From the NCBI RefSeq assembly GCF_013522705.1, contig NZ_JAAMRE010000002.1, positions 186,001 through 250,000 of the forward strand: a DNA stretch of 64,000 nucleotides, given 5' to 3'. The position numbers were made by a program, and so were the translations under genes. The notes below the pieces were generated by a model that was given only the letters and a program-made list of their open reading frames with translations, did no database searches and was not told the origin of the DNA. Position 1 is the stretch's first letter. Each line of letters opens with the position of its first letter. Positions 1 to 9,963 of this stretch are shown here, in pieces. The stretch is from Pseudomonas lurida. Its GTDB lineage: Bacteria; Pseudomonadota; Gammaproteobacteria; Pseudomonadales; Pseudomonadaceae.

Positions 1-1203
1 GAAATGGGCATAGAAAATATGGCCCGTTCGCGCAAGCAGGACGTGATTTTCTCCCTGCTGAAAAAGCACGCGAAAAGCGGCGAGGAAATCTCCGGTGATG
101 GCGTGCTGGAGATTCTCCAGGACGGCTTCGGCTTCCTCCGCTCTGCAGACGCTTCCTATCTCGCCGGCCCTGACGATATCTACGTCTCGCCGAGCCAGAT
201 CCGCCGCTTCAACTTGCGCACCGGTGACACCATCGTTGGCAAGATCCGTCCTCCTAAGGAAGGCGAGCGGTATTTCGCCCTGCTCAAGGTCGATACGATC
301 AACTTCGATCGTCCCGAGAACGCGAAAAACAAGATTCTCTTTGAGAACCTGACGCCGCTGTTCCCCACCGTGCGCATGAAGATGGAAGCCGGTAACGGTT
401 CCACCGAAGACTTGACCGGCCGTGTGATTGATCTGTGCGCGCCGATCGGCAAGGGCCAACGCGGCCTGATCGTCGCGCCGCCGAAAGCCGGCAAGACCAT
501 CATGCTGCAGAACATTGCCGCGAACATTGCACGTAACAACCCTGAAGTTCACCTGATCGTGCTACTGATCGATGAGCGTCCGGAAGAAGTGACCGAAATG
601 CAGCGCACCGTGCGCGGCGAAGTGGTCGCCTCGACGTTCGATGAGCCGCCGACCCGCCACGTGCAGGTTGCCGAAATGGTGATCGAGAAGGCCAAGCGCC
701 TGGTAGAACACAAAAAAGACGTGGTGATCCTGCTCGACTCCATTACCCGTCTGGCCCGTGCCTACAACACTGTGATCCCGAGCTCCGGCAAGGTGCTGAC
801 CGGTGGTGTCGATGCCCACGCCCTGGAGAAACCGAAGCGTTTCTTCGGCGCCGCGCGCAACATCGAAGAAGGCGGCTCGCTGACCATTATCGCCACCGCG
901 CTGGTTGAAACCGGCTCGAAGATGGACGAAGTGATCTACGAAGAGTTCAAGGGCACCGGCAACATGGAACTGCCCCTGGATCGCCGTATTGCAGAAAAAC
1001 GCGTTTTCCCGGCCATCAATATCAACCGCTCCGGCACCCGCCGCGAAGAGTTGTTGACCGCCGACGACGAACTGCAACGCATGTGGATCCTGCGCAAGTT
1101 GCTGCATCCGATGGATGAAGTGGCCGCCATCGAGTTCCTCATCGACAAACTGAAAACCACCAAGACCAACGACGAGTTTTTCCTGTCGATGAAGCGTAAG
1201 TAA
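1..1203 (+). CDS. rho: Transcription termination factor Rho (5' end cut by window)
   Basis: Hexameric RNA-dependent ATPase/helicase that ends transcription at Rho-dependent sites. The reading frame is open to base 1 (GAA codon before the first ATG at 4). From memory, Pseudomonas Rho has 419 residues, so about 19-20 N-terminal residues lie outside the window. The cold-shock-like RNA-binding domain carries DGFGFLR near fragment residue 40. The P-loop APPKAGKT lies near residue 158, followed by the Walker B segment [16 protein letters not shown] and the Q/R-loop region. The C-terminus is complete and ends FFLSMKRK. A strong intrinsic terminator follows at once. The gene matches the family along its whole visible length. 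Confidence 0.98.
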   Translation, partial: EMGIENMARSRKQDVIFSLLKKHAKSGEEISGDGVLEILQDGFGFLRSADASYLAGPDDIYVSPSQIRRFNLRTGDTIVGKIRPPKEGERYFALLKVDTINFDRPENAKNKILFENLTPLFPTVRMKMEAGNGSTEDLTGRVIDLCAPIGKGQRGLIVAPPKAGKTIMLQNIAANIARNNPEVHLIVLLIDERPEEVTEMQRTVRGEVVASTFDEPPTRHVQVAEMVIEKAKRLVEHKKDVVILLDSITRLARAYNTVIPSSGKVLTGGVDAHALEKPKRFFGAARNIEEGGSLTIIATALVETGSKMDEVIYEEFKGTGNMELPLDRRIAEKRVFPAININRSGTRREELLTADDELQRMWILRKLLHPMDEVAAIEFLIDKLKTTKTNDEFFLSMKRK

Positions 1204-1221
1204 CCCGACGTTTCAGGTCCG

Positions 1222-1255
1222 AAAAAATGGCGCCCACACAGGGCGCCATTTTTTT
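1222..1255 (+). terminator. Intrinsic terminator of rho
   Basis: A TGGCGCCC / GGGCGCCA stem with a 5-nt loop is flanked by six A on the left and seven or more T on the right. It starts about 20 bases after the rho stop. The A-rich left arm would let it act on the minus strand too. Confidence 0.9.
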
Positions 1256-1359
1256 GCGTCGAGATTCAGTCTTTTTTATGGCATAAGTGTCCGTTAAGTA
1301 ACAAAATTTGTACGCGCGACTACGCTCATTCCTTTCGTCACAGACTGACCCTATTTCTT

Positions 1360-3342
1360 ATGACCACTCTTGCTTACCGCAGAGACATTGACGGCCTGCG
1401 TGCCATCGCTGTCCTTGCAGTCGTGTTGTTTCACTTCGGAGTGCCTGGCATCACGGGCGGTTTCGTTGGAGTTGACGTGTTTTTCGTCATTTCCGGCTTC
1501 CTGATTACTTCGATTATCTGGCGTGAGCGTCAGGCCGGGCGCTTCAGTTTTATCGACTTCTGGGCGCGGCGCGCGCGTCGCATTCTGCCCGCGCTGTTCG
1601 TCATGATGGCGGCCACGCTGATCCTCGGCTGGTTTCTGCTGGCTCCCAAGGATTACGAAGAGCTGGGGCGATCTGCGCATTATCAAGTGACCTTTACCTC
1701 CAACCTGCTGTTCTCGCGCCAGCATGGGTATTTCGAAGCGGCCTCCGACATCAAGCCCTTGCTGCACACATGGTCGCTGGCGGTAGAAGAACAGTTCTAC
1801 ATCGTGTTTCCGCTCCTGCTGATGCTGCTTTCGAGTCGACTCAAGCATTGGCGCCTGGCGCTGTTTGCGGTACTGCTGGTGTCGTTTGGCATGAGTGTCT
1901 GGGCGGTCGAGCATCAACCGCAGAAAGCGTTTTTCCTGCTGCATCTACGGGCCTGGGAGTTGTTGGCCGGCGCGATGCTGGCGGTGATGCCCAAGCGCGA
2001 CTGGCGCGCCTCGCCGCTGCTGGCGCAGGGCGTCAGCCTGGTTTCCATGGGGTTGATCCTGATCGCGGTACTGGGCTACGACGCGACGACCCCCTTTCCT
2101 GGCGCGACCGCGCTGTTGCCGGTGCTGGGTGTGGTCGGCTTGATCTGGGCCAATGGGCAGCAACACACCTGGGTCGCTCGCCTGTTGAGTTCACGGGTGA
2201 TGGTAGGCATCGGGCTGATCTCGTACTCGTGGTACCTGTGGCATTGGCCAGTATTCGTGTACGCCAGCTATGCCGCCGTGGATGGTTTGAGCGCGCTGGA
2301 ACTGGCCGGCTTGATGCTGCTCTCGCTGGTGCTGGGCTACCTGTCCTGGCGCTTTGTTGAGACGCCGTTCCGGGAGAAGCGCTTGCTCGCCGGGCGCCAG
2401 GCGATTCTGACGACGGCCCTGGTGGGTATTTTGTGTCTCGGCCTGACCGGCCTGGCGATCCGCAAAGCCGACGGCGTGCCTTCGCGGTTGCCGGAGCAGG
2501 CGTTGCGTTTTGCCCAGGCCAAGAAGTGGAGCCCGGATTTACTGGCCTGCATGGCCGACAAAGACACGCCCGATGAGCGACTGTTCTGCCATTTCGGCCC
2601 GAATGGCCGCTCCGTCTCGGCGCTGGTATGGGGCGACAGCCACGCCACGGCACTGATCCCAGCACTCAAGGACGGCGCCGACCGGCATGACCTCAGTCTG
2701 GTGGAGGCCAGTTTTGCTGGCTGCATCCCGTTGGACGGCCTGGAGAACATCGCCCGCTGTGCGCATTTCAATCATCGCGTCGAGAAGGCCATGGCCGAGA
2801 AACGGTTCAGCGATGTAGTGCTGGCGGCGCGCTGGAGTCTGTATGTCTATGGGCAGATGTCCGGCGACAAGGAGCACGCACTCAAGGACCCGAGCACAGG
2901 CAAGTATGTGCGTGCCGTGGCTGAGCAGCGATTCGCCGAGGGCTTGCGCGAGCGAGTGCGGCAATTGCGCGCCGCCGGACACCGGGTGTGGCTGGTCAAG
3001 GAAGTGCCGCTGCAGAAAATCATCGTGCCTTACCGTCTGAGTCGCCTGGCGATGATGAACCGCCCCGTGGCCGACGAAGGGCTACCGGTCGCCGATCATC
3101 TGGAGCGCCAGGCTTTCATTGCTCGTGTGTTCGAGGGGCTGGCGGCGGCGGACACCGGCGTCACGGTGCTGGACCCGGCGCCCTTGCTCTGCGGTGCCGA
3201 CGGTCTATGCCGTGTCGAACTCAATGGGCGCGCCCTCTATACCGACGATAACCACCTTTCCGAGGTCGGGGCGCGCCACGTCGAGGCGTTCCTGGAGCCG
3301 TTGTTCCGTTCCCTGCAATCACGCGAGGTTACGGCCAATTAA
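1360..3342 (+). CDS. OafA-type O-acyltransferase with C-terminal SGNH domain
   Basis: Predicted inner-membrane acyltransferase that probably O-acetylates a surface polysaccharide such as O-antigen. Residues 5-340 form an acyltransferase-3 domain with about ten membrane segments. It opens with the family motif [14 protein letters not shown] and has the His-containing [14 protein letters not shown] near residue 135. Residues 390-655 form a periplasmic SGNH hydrolase-like domain with WGDSHA near 424 and DDNHLS near 628, which supply the Ser and Asp-His of an SGNH site. The 660-residue length fits two-domain OafA proteins. No good ribosome-binding site precedes the ATG, so the start is the least certain part. 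It stands alone between rho and ubiD, as I recall for the equivalent P. aeruginosa O-antigen acetylase gene. The natural acceptor is unknown. Confidence 0.9.
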   Translation: MTTLAYRRDIDGLRAIAVLAVVLFHFGVPGITGGFVGVDVFFVISGFLITSIIWRERQAGRFSFIDFWARRARRILPALFVMMAATLILGWFLLAPKDYEELGRSAHYQVTFTSNLLFSRQHGYFEAASDIKPLLHTWSLAVEEQFYIVFPLLLMLLSSRLKHWRLALFAVLLVSFGMSVWAVEHQPQKAFFLLHLRAWELLAGAMLAVMPKRDWRASPLLAQGVSLVSMGLILIAVLGYDATTPFPGATALLPVLGVVGLIWANGQQHTWVARLLSSRVMVGIGLISYSWYLWHWPVFVYASYAAVDGLSALELAGLMLLSLVLGYLSWRFVETPFREKRLLAGRQAILTTALVGILCLGLTGLAIRKADGVPSRLPEQALRFAQAKKWSPDLLACMADKDTPDERLFCHFGPNGRSVSALVWGDSHATALIPALKDGADRHDLSLVEASFAGCIPLDGLENIARCAHFNHRVEKAMAEKRFSDVVLAARWSLYVYGQMSGDKEHALKDPSTGKYVRAVAEQRFAEGLRERVRQLRAAGHRVWLVKEVPLQKIIVPYRLSRLAMMNRPVADEGLPVADHLERQAFIARVFEGLAAADTGVTVLDPAPLLCGADGLCRVELNGRALYTDDNHLSEVGARHVEAFLEPLFRSLQSREVTAN

Positions 3343-3401
3343 GCTGCCAGCCTGCTTCAGAGCAGGTAGGATGTACGCCTATTTTACGGGTGGCATGGTT
3401 A

Positions 3402-4868
3402 ATGAAATTCAAGGATCTTCGGGATTTCGTGCAGCAACTTGAGCAGCGCGGAGAGTTGAAACGTATCCAGATGCCGATTTCCCCGGTGCTGGAAATGACT
3501 GAGATTTGCGACCGTACCTTGCGTAACAAGGGCCCGGCGCTGCTGTTCGAAAAGCCGACCGGCTTTGATATCCCGGTGCTCGGCAACCTGTTCGGCACGC
3601 CTGAGCGGGTTGCCTTCGGGATGGGCGCCGAGTCGGTCAGCGAGCTGCGCGAGATCGGCAAGCTGCTTGCGTTCCTCAAGGAACCCGAGCCGCCCAAGGG
3701 CTTGAAGGACGCATGGTCGAAGCTGCCGATTTTCCGCAAGATCATTGCCATGGCGCCCAAGGTGGTCAAGGACGCCGTATGCCAGGAAGTAGTCATCGAA
3801 GGGGATGACGTCGACCTGGCCATGCTCCCGGTGCAGACTTGCTGGCCCGGCGACGTCGGCCCATTGATCACCTGGGGCCTGACCGTCACCAAGGGCCCGA
3901 ACAAAGACCGCCAGAACCTGGGCATCTACCGCCAGCAGGTCATTGGCCGTAACAAAGTCATCATGCGCTGGCTGAGCCATCGTGGCGGTGCCCTGGACTT
4001 TCGCGAATGGTGCGAAAAACATCCCGGCCAGCCTTTCCCGGTGTCCGTGGCGCTGGGCGCCGACCCGGCCACCATCCTCGGTGCCGTGACGCCGGTGCCG
4101 GACAGCCTCTCCGAATACGCCTTCGCCGGCCTGTTGCGCGGTAACCGCACCGAGCTGGTCAAGTGCCGCGGCAACGACCTGCAGGTGCCGGCCACGGCGG
4201 AAATCATCCTGGAAGGCGTGATTCACCCCGGCGAGATGGCCGACGAAGGGCCCTACGGCGATCACACCGGCTACTACAACGAAGTCGACAGCTTCCCGGT
4301 CTTCACCGTCGAACGCATCACTCATCGGATCAAACCGATCTACCACAGCACCTACACCGGCCGTCCGCCGGATGAGCCGGCCATCCTTGGCGTCGCGCTC
4401 AATGAAGTGTTTGTGCCGATCCTGCAGAAGCAATTCCCCGAGATCACCGACTTTTACCTGCCGCCCGAAGGTTGCTCGTACCGCATGGCCGTCGTAACCA
4501 TGAAGAAGTCGTACCCAGGCCATGCCAAGCGGGTCATGCTGGGTGTATGGTCGTTTTTGCGACAGTTCATGTACACCAAGTTCGTTATTGTCACTGACGA
4601 CGACATCAATGCCCGGGACTGGAACGATGTGATCTGGGCCATTACCACGCGCATGGACCCCAAGCGCGACACGGTGATGATCGATAACACGCCGATCGAC
4701 TACCTCGACTTCGCGTCGCCGGTGTCCGGTCTGGGTTCGAAGATGGGCCTGGACGCCACTCATAAATGGCCGGGTGAAACCACCCGTGAGTGGGGTCGGG
4801 TCATTGTCAAGGATGCAGCCGTGACCGCACGTGTCGATGCGATCTGGAAAGAATTGGGAATAGATTGA
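3402..4868 (+). CDS. ubiD: UbiD, 3-polyprenyl-4-hydroxybenzoate decarboxylase
   Basis: Decarboxylates 3-polyprenyl-4-hydroxybenzoate in ubiquinone synthesis, using prenylated FMN made by UbiX (known for the family). The 488-residue product has the family N-terminus [17 protein letters not shown] and the segment [18 protein letters not shown] near residue 275, which holds conserved acidic residues. I chose the ATG at 3402 because a GGTGG element lies about 8 bases upstream and homologues begin there; an in-frame codon at 3390 adds only four residues. The TGA stop overlaps the ATG of the next gene by one base, so the two are translationally coupled. ubiX is not in the window. Confidence 0.96.
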   Translation: MKFKDLRDFVQQLEQRGELKRIQMPISPVLEMTEICDRTLRNKGPALLFEKPTGFDIPVLGNLFGTPERVAFGMGAESVSELREIGKLLAFLKEPEPPKGLKDAWSKLPIFRKIIAMAPKVVKDAVCQEVVIEGDDVDLAMLPVQTCWPGDVGPLITWGLTVTKGPNKDRQNLGIYRQQVIGRNKVIMRWLSHRGGALDFREWCEKHPGQPFPVSVALGADPATILGAVTPVPDSLSEYAFAGLLRGNRTELVKCRGNDLQVPATAEIILEGVIHPGEMADEGPYGDHTGYYNEVDSFPVFTVERITHRIKPIYHSTYTGRPPDEPAILGVALNEVFVPILQKQFPEITDFYLPPEGCSYRMAVVTMKKSYPGHAKRVMLGVWSFLRQFMYTKFVIVTDDDINARDWNDVIWAITTRMDPKRDTVMIDNTPIDYLDFASPVSGLGSKMGLDATHKWPGETTREWGRVIVKDAAVTARVDAIWKELGID

Positions 4869-5836
4869 TGCGTGTAACCCTGCAACCTTCCGGCGCCGTA
4901 CTGGAGCTGGTCCCCGGCGAGCGAATCCTCGAAGGCGCGCGCCGCCTGGGCTACGAGTGCCCCCAGGCCTGTCGAAACGGCGTATGCCACGTGTGTGCCG
5001 CGCTGCTGGTGGAAGGCCGGGTGCGGCAGGCGGGTGAGGTGCGGGACCATGGTGAGTTCTACACCTGTATCGCCGAGCCGCTGGAAGATTGCGTGGTGTT
5101 GTGGGACGGCGTTCTCGCGCCAGGAGAATTACCGTTGCGCCAATTGGCCTGCCAATTGAGCGAGTGCGTGGAGGTGGGCGGCGATGTATGGCGGGTACGC
5201 CTGCGTGCGCCGGCCGGCAAGGCGGTGCGCTACCACGCCGGGCAATACCTGATGATCGAACGGGATAACGGCGAAAAATCCGCCTTTTCCCTGGCGTCCG
5301 CGCCCCATGCCGGGCGCGAGCTGGAACTGCATGTGCTGGCCCGCGAAGACAGCGCACGCAATCTGCTGGCCCAGTTGCAGCGCGACCGCATGGCGCGCGT
5401 GGAGCTGCCGTTTGGCGATACCCACCTGGCCGAGCTGCCCGACGGCCCGCTGGTGTTGATCGCGGCGGGCACCGGCATGGCGCAGATGCACAGCCTGATC
5501 GAGCATTGTCGGGCCTCCGGGTTCAAACACCCGGTGCACCTGTACTGGGGAGTGCGTCGCCCGGAAGATTTCTATGAGATCGAGCACTGGGCTCAATGGC
5601 AGCAACTGCCCAATCTGTTCCTGCACAAGGTTGTCAGCGACCTGTGCGGGTGGGAAGGGCGTTGCGGTCTTTTGCATGAAGCGGTGTGCGAGGACATCCA
5701 CGATCTGAAGACCGTACACGTCTATGCCAGCGGTTCACCGGCGATGATCTACGGTACGTTGGATGCGCTGGTGGAGGCCGGCATGGACGCGCACCAGATG
5801 CGCGCTGACGTATTTGCCTACGCCCCCCGGCCCTGA
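4868..5836 (+). CDS. 2Fe-2S/FAD NAD(P)H-dependent reductase coupled to ubiD
   Basis: A 322-residue electron-transfer flavoprotein. The N-terminus (1-90) is a plant-type ferredoxin domain with the cysteine series CPQACRNGVCHVC near residue 35 and a last Cys in YTC near 67. The rest is a ferredoxin-NADP reductase fold with an FAD loop (SAFSLASAP) and a nucleotide-binding loop (IAAGTGMAQMHSL). Such proteins are often labelled CDP-6-deoxy-glucoseen reductase, which is a family label and not a likely function here. In E. coli the flavin reductase gene fre also follows ubiD, so this gene probably has a redox role next to ubiquinone synthesis, for example supplying reduced flavin. That role is inference. 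The start is fixed by the one-base TGATG overlap with ubiD. Confidence 0.88.
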   Translation: MRVTLQPSGAVLELVPGERILEGARRLGYECPQACRNGVCHVCAALLVEGRVRQAGEVRDHGEFYTCIAEPLEDCVVLWDGVLAPGELPLRQLACQLSECVEVGGDVWRVRLRAPAGKAVRYHAGQYLMIERDNGEKSAFSLASAPHAGRELELHVLAREDSARNLLAQLQRDRMARVELPFGDTHLAELPDGPLVLIAAGTGMAQMHSLIEHCRASGFKHPVHLYWGVRRPEDFYEIEHWAQWQQLPNLFLHKVVSDLCGWEGRCGLLHEAVCEDIHDLKTVHVYASGSPAMIYGTLDALVEAGMDAHQMRADVFAYAPRP

Positions 5837-5853
5837 GTGGGAGGGGGCTTGCC
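5837..5853 (+). repeat. Single half REP element
   Basis: The sequence GTGGGAGGGGGCTTGCC directly follows the stop codon of the reductase gene. It matches one arm of the repeat seen at 23611, 45075, 45860 and 56317, but it lacks the inverted partner. Confidence 0.75.
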
Positions 5854-5858
5854 TGTGC

Positions 5859-6341
5859 TTAGAATCGTACGCCTGTCGTCACCATCGCGGCGTTGAAGCC
5901 CAACAGCACCAGCTCCGCCGCCACCGGTCCGTAATGGGCACCCACTGAAGGAATGATCACCGGCGCCACGCCAAATCGATTCAATGGGATCTTGTCGCGA
6001 TACTCGCCGCGATAGCCTTGGAGCGCGCCGCCGGTCAGTTTTACGTACACCGGGTAATCCGCCATGTCATAGCGTTTGCCTCCATAGACGTAATACGAAC
6101 GCTGGCTGAACGAGTTGCGAAAAGTCGCCCCGCCATAAACAAGGCCTGAGGCTTCATTGCGTTCCAGGCCGATCAGGTCCTGATTGTTATTGTGGCCTGG
6201 GTCGGGAGAAAAGTGCCGGGTGTAGACGCTGGTCTGGGCGTGCCAGAAACTTTTTTCATCCCCGGCGGGCGGTGCTTCGGCGGCCAGCGCGGTGGTGGCC
6301 TGAGCCAGGAACACCAGGCCGGGCAATCGAATTTTTTTCAT
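5859..6341 (-). CDS. Small outer-membrane beta-barrel, PagP-like
   Basis: A 160-residue exported protein. It has a signal peptide (MKKIRLPGLVFLAQATTALA, cleavage near residue 21), alternating aromatic and polar strands, and a C-terminal GVRF ending in Phe, the usual outer-membrane barrel signal. The arrangement resembles the lipid A palmitoyltransferase PagP: a WHAQTSVYTRHF start of the mature chain, a central RNSFSQRSYYVYGGKRY segment, then IPL, a Pro-rich strand, GAHYGPVAAELVLLG and the terminal strand. This is pattern similarity only, and the PagP catalytic residues were not confirmed. Relatives are, as I recall, sometimes mislabelled glycerol-3-phosphate transporter because glpT is close. 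GAGGTC lies at good spacing before the ATG. Confidence 0.65.
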   Translation of the reverse strand: MKKIRLPGLVFLAQATTALAAEAPPAGDEKSFWHAQTSVYTRHFSPDPGHNNNQDLIGLERNEASGLVYGGATFRNSFSQRSYYVYGGKRYDMADYPVYVKLTGGALQGYRGEYRDKIPLNRFGVAPVIIPSVGAHYGPVAAELVLLGFNAAMVTTGVRF

Positions 6342-6665
6342 GGGTGTGACCTCGATAGTCGATATGAAGGGCGGCTAAGTGGGTCGTTGTGCGCGCTATT
6401 TTGACGGCAGGATCGTGCCCCAGGCTGAACCGGGGCTGAAGGTAGCGAGATTAGCCGCTCCAATCCTGACGAGCGGCCGTTGGGCTTATATCCGTGCTTA
6501 TTCACTTCCGGTATTTAGTGTCGCCAGTGGATGTCCCTAAGCTACACCCGCGAGGTCGCTGGCTCAGCGCGGCCCGGACTTTTTCCCTTAACGGTTCCTG
6601 CGGCGCGTTTTATTACGCTAAAGTCGCTTACAACTGGTTACACAGGAGGCGCACCGCTTTTCGCC
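6342..6665. other. Divergent intergenic region between the small barrel gene and the ChaC gene
   Basis: These 324 bases separate two divergent starts and should hold a promoter for each. The half near the ChaC gene is richer in A and T (around 6608-6640) and ends with a strong AGGAGG at 6644-6649. I see no convincing -35/-10 pair, no palindrome and no RNA gene. An in-frame extension of the ChaC gene to 6531 exists, but its translation does not resemble a protein N-terminus. Confidence 0.5.
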
Positions 6666-7331
6666 ATGACCGTCATTGAAACCGATCTTCTGCAGTTGGC
6701 TTACCCTCCGCGGCTCGATCTGGGACCGCAACTCACTCACGAACAGTTAATGAGCTCCATGCAGGCCACGATGGCCCGGCATAAGGGCGGGCCGGTCTGG
6801 CTGTTTGCGTATGGTTCATTGATCTGGCGACCTGAATGCTCGTCGACCGAGCGGGTACGGGCGCGGGTCCACGGTTATCACCGCGGCCTGTATTTGTGGT
6901 CCCACGAGCACCGTGGTACGCCGGAGTTGCCGGGGTTGGTCTTTGGCTTGGATCGAGGCGGATCGTGCAGCGGGTTTGCCTATCGCTTGCCCGAGGATCA
7001 GTTGGAAGCCTCGCTGTATGCCTTATGGCAGCGCGAGATGCCCTATCCCTCGTACCGACCGCACTGGCTCAGTTGCCGGCTGGAGGATGGTACTCAGGTG
7101 CAGGCGTTGGGGTTTGTATTGGAGCGGCACCTGCCCAGCTACGCCGGCAACCTGCCCGACATCGTGCTCAACCATGTGTTGCAAAGCGCGAGCGGGCGTT
7201 ACGGTACGACGCGCGACTATGTCGAACAAACCGTCAACGCCCTGCGCAGCCACGCCATGCCAGATAAGAACCTGGAGGCGCGGCTCAAGCGGTGTGCAAA
7301 AGGGGCTCAGGCGCTTAACGGGCCGAGCTGA
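6666..7331 (+). CDS. ChaC-type gamma-glutamylcyclotransferase
   Basis: Predicted glutathione-specific gamma-glutamylcyclotransferase, which releases 5-oxoproline and Cys-Gly from glutathione in the cytoplasm. The 221-residue product has the substrate loop motif [14 protein letters not shown] near residue 38, the [11 protein letters not shown] segment, and the [10 protein letters not shown] stretch typical of ChaC proteins. I chose the ATG at 6666 because Pseudomonas homologues begin with a similar TVIETDLL sequence. The AGGAGG at 6644 is rather far away (16 bases), so the exact start could differ. The 3' end overlaps the convergent glpT gene by 17 bases. Confidence 0.9.
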   Translation: MTVIETDLLQLAYPPRLDLGPQLTHEQLMSSMQATMARHKGGPVWLFAYGSLIWRPECSSTERVRARVHGYHRGLYLWSHEHRGTPELPGLVFGLDRGGSCSGFAYRLPEDQLEASLYALWQREMPYPSYRPHWLSCRLEDGTQVQALGFVLERHLPSYAGNLPDIVLNHVLQSASGRYGTTRDYVEQTVNALRSHAMPDKNLEARLKRCAKGAQALNGPS

Positions 7332-8652
7332 CACTGTTGGTGTGCCACAGGGTCGGGATCAGGAATGCGATGGCCAGCAGACACGCGCCGATCAGCAGCA
7401 CAAAACCGCCGTCCCAGCCGAAATGGTCAACGGTGTAGCCCATGGCCGCACTTGCCGCCACCGAACCACCCAGGTAACCGAACAACCCTGTAAAACCCGC
7501 GGCAGTGCCGGCGGCCTTCTTCGGTGCCAGTTCCAGCGCCTGCAGACCGATCAGCATCACTGGGCCGTAGATCAGGAAACCGATCGACACCAGCGCGATC
7601 ATGTCCACGGTCGGATTGCCTGGCGGGTTCAACCAGTACACCAGGGTCGCAACGGTCACCAGCCCCATGAACACGATGCCGGTCAGGCCTCGATTGCCAC
7701 GGAAGATCTTGTCCGACATCCAGCCGCACAGCAGCGTGCCCGGGATGCCCGCCCACTCATAGAAAAAGTAAGCCCACGACGATTTATCCACCGTGAAGTG
7801 CTTGGCTTCCTTGAGGTAGGTCGGCGCCCAGTCCAGTACGCCGTAGCGCAGCAGGTAGACAAATACGTTGGCAAAGGCGATGTACCACAGCATTTTGTTG
7901 CGCAGCACGTATTTGACGAAGATTTCCTTGGCGCTGAATTCGTCTTCGTGGCTGGCGTCGTAGCCTTCCGGGTAGTCATTCTTGTATTGCTCGATAGGCG
8001 GCAGGCCGACCGATTGCGGGGTGTCGCGCATGGTAATGAAGGCGAACGCCGCCACCGCCAGGGCCACGGTAGCCGGTACATAGAACGCCGCATGCCAGTC
8101 GTTGAACCAGGCCATGCCCAACAGGAACAGCGGGCCGATCAGGCCGCCGCCGACGTTGTGCGCTACGTTCCACACCGACACCACGCCGCCGCGTTCCTTC
8201 TGCGACCACCAGTGCACCATGGTCCGTCCGCTCGGCGGCCAGCCCATGCCCTGGGCCCAGCCGTTGATGAACAGCAGGATGAACATCATGGTCACGCTGG
8301 ACGTCGCCCAAGGCGCGAAACCGAAAATGAACATCACGCCCGCCGAGACCAACAGGCCAAAGGGCAGGAAGTAGCGCGGGTTGGAGCGGTCGGACACCAG
8401 GCCCATCAGGAACTTGGACAGGCCGTAGGCAATCGCGATAGCCGACATCGCCAGGCCCAGTTCGCCACGGCTGTACCCGTCTTCGATCAGGTAAGGCATG
8501 GCCAGGGAGAAGTTTTTGCGTAGCAGGTAGTAACCGGCGTACCCGAAGAAAATACCGGCGAAGATCTGCCAGCGCAGACGTCGGTAGGTACTGTCGATTT
8601 TTTCTTCAGGCAGGGGCGCCTGGTGCGCGGCAGGACGAAAGAAAGCAAACAT
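7315..8652 (-). CDS. glpT: sn-glycerol-3-phosphate transporter GlpT
   Basis: Major-facilitator antiporter of the organophosphate:phosphate family that imports glycerol-3-phosphate in exchange for phosphate. It has 445 residues and about twelve membrane helices. The substrate-binding Arg region [13 protein letters not shown] lies in the first helix near residue 42, and the family segment [18 protein letters not shown] follows in the fourth to fifth helix region. A GGAG element precedes the ATG. It is transcribed alone and converges on the ChaC gene with a short overlap. Glycerol catabolic genes (glpK, glpD) are not in the window. Confidence 0.95.
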   Translation of the reverse strand: MFAFFRPAAHQAPLPEEKIDSTYRRLRWQIFAGIFFGYAGYYLLRKNFSLAMPYLIEDGYSRGELGLAMSAIAIAYGLSKFLMGLVSDRSNPRYFLPFGLLVSAGVMFIFGFAPWATSSVTMMFILLFINGWAQGMGWPPSGRTMVHWWSQKERGGVVSVWNVAHNVGGGLIGPLFLLGMAWFNDWHAAFYVPATVALAVAAFAFITMRDTPQSVGLPPIEQYKNDYPEGYDASHEDEFSAKEIFVKYVLRNKMLWYIAFANVFVYLLRYGVLDWAPTYLKEAKHFTVDKSSWAYFFYEWAGIPGTLLCGWMSDKIFRGNRGLTGIVFMGLVTVATLVYWLNPPGNPTVDMIALVSIGFLIYGPVMLIGLQALELAPKKAAGTAAGFTGLFGYLGGSVAASAAMGYTVDHFGWDGGFVLLIGACLLAIAFLIPTLWHTNSVSSAR

Positions 8653-8790
8653 TCAAGAGCTCCAGATTTCTTGTTTTGACTGCGGATGCGAATGTTACAG
8701 TTTCGTTACCGAAAATAGCATCGCCGCTTAAGCGCCACCACAGGAAAATGAGAGCAATTGCATGTTCTCTTACGAACACCAGAGATCAAA

Positions 8791-8813
8791 TGGGGAGGGG
8801 CTTGATCCTCCCA
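8791..8813. repeat. Degenerate REP-like hairpin
   Basis: TGGGGAGGGGCTTGATCCTCCCA forms a short hairpin and resembles the REP core seen elsewhere in the window, with altered bases. It lies just downstream of the quinone reductase gene (minus strand) and could help end its transcript. Confidence 0.45.
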
Positions 8814-8836
8814 CGTTTGATTGCATTTCAGGTTAG

Positions 8837-9814
8837 TCAGCGGGTCTGCACGACGACCTTGCCGACCGCCTTGCGCTGGCCGAGGTCATTGATGGCCTGG
8901 GCAGCCTGCTCCAGCGGATACACCTGCGACACCAACGGCTTGAGCTTGCCCTCGGCATACCAACTAAACAGTTGCTGGAAGTTCGCCGCGTTATCCTGCG
9001 GCTGGCGTTGTGCAAACGACCCCCAGAACACCCCGACCACCGCCGCCCCCTTGAGCAGCGCCAGGTTCACCGGCAGCTCGGGGATGCGCCCGCTGGCAAA
9101 TCCCACCACCAGCAGGCGGCCGTTCCAGGCGATGGCGCGCACGGCCTGGTCGAAGAGGTCACCGCCCACTGGGTCGTAGATCACGTCGGCGCCGTTGCCG
9201 TCGGTGAGGCGCTTGATCTCATCCTTCAGGCTGGCTTCGCTGTAATTGATCAATTCATCGGCACCCGCGGCCTTGGCGATTGCGAGCTTGTCGGCGCTGC
9301 TGGCGGCGGCGATCACCCGGGCACCCATGGCTTTACCGATTTCCACCGCGGCCAGGCCCACCCCACCGGAGGCACCGAGCACCAGCAGGGTCTCGCCGGG
9401 TTGCAGGTGAGCCCGTTGTTTGAGCGCATGCATCGAGGTGCCGTAAGTCATGCTGAAGGCGGCGGCGGTGTTGAAGTCCATGCTCGGCGGGATCGGCAGC
9501 ACGTTGTAGCCCGGCACCGCGACCTGCTCGGCAAAGCTGCCCCAGCCGGTCAACGCCATGACGCGATCGCCCACCTTCAAATGGCTGACTTTTTCTCCCA
9601 CCTCGCTGACCACGCCTGCGGCTTCACCGCCCGGCGAGAACGGAAAGGGCGGTTTGAATTGGTATTTGCCCTCGATGATCAGGGTGTCGGGAAAGTTGAC
9701 CCCGGCGGCATGCACGTCCAGCAGGATTTCGTTTTTCTTGATCGCCGGGCTGGCGATATCTTCCAGCACCAGGGTTTCGGCGGGGCCGAAGGCTTTGCAC
9801 AGCACAGCTTTCAT
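8837..9814 (-). CDS. NADPH:quinone oxidoreductase, zinc-free MDR family
   Basis: A 325-residue medium-chain dehydrogenase/reductase of the quinone oxidoreductase (QOR/Qor2) group, probably reducing quinones or enoyl compounds with NADPH. It has a GroES-like N-terminal half with the motif GVNFPDTLIIEGKYQ and no zinc-ligand cysteines. The Rossmann half contains LVLGASGGVGLAAVEIG near residue 142. The start at 9814 is supported by AAGGAAT about 8 bases upstream. A longer frame to 9880 exists, but its extra residues look non-coding. A monocistronic gene by position, divergent from the FliL-like gene. Confidence 0.92.
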   Translation of the reverse strand: MKAVLCKAFGPAETLVLEDIASPAIKKNEILLDVHAAGVNFPDTLIIEGKYQFKPPFPFSPGGEAAGVVSEVGEKVSHLKVGDRVMALTGWGSFAEQVAVPGYNVLPIPPSMDFNTAAAFSMTYGTSMHALKQRAHLQPGETLLVLGASGGVGLAAVEIGKAMGARVIAAASSADKLAIAKAAGADELINYSEASLKDEIKRLTDGNGADVIYDPVGGDLFDQAVRAIAWNGRLLVVGFASGRIPELPVNLALLKGAAVVGVFWGSFAQRQPQDNAANFQQLFSWYAEGKLKPLVSQVYPLEQAAQAINDLGQRKAVGKVVVQTR

Positions 9815-9963
9815 CGGACTATTCCTTTTGGCGTCGTGGCCGATAAGTGTAGGAGGGCAGGCCCCTGGGTCAACAAGCATGCCCCGGCCTGATAAGTCGC
9901 CATAAGCTTGTGCTCAGCCTTGCTAGCGTTATGCTACCGGGCACCGAATGTGAGGAATGAATT

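Noticed and set aside
3399..5357. A 652-codon minus-strand open frame over ubiD and the reductase gene
   Set aside because: It spans two well-supported genes and has shadow-like composition with no recognisable motif.
6913..8523. A 536-codon open frame on the plus strand opposite glpT
   Set aside because: Its composition is rich in His, Gln, Arg and Ala as expected from the antisense of a membrane protein; glpT on the other strand has all family motifs.
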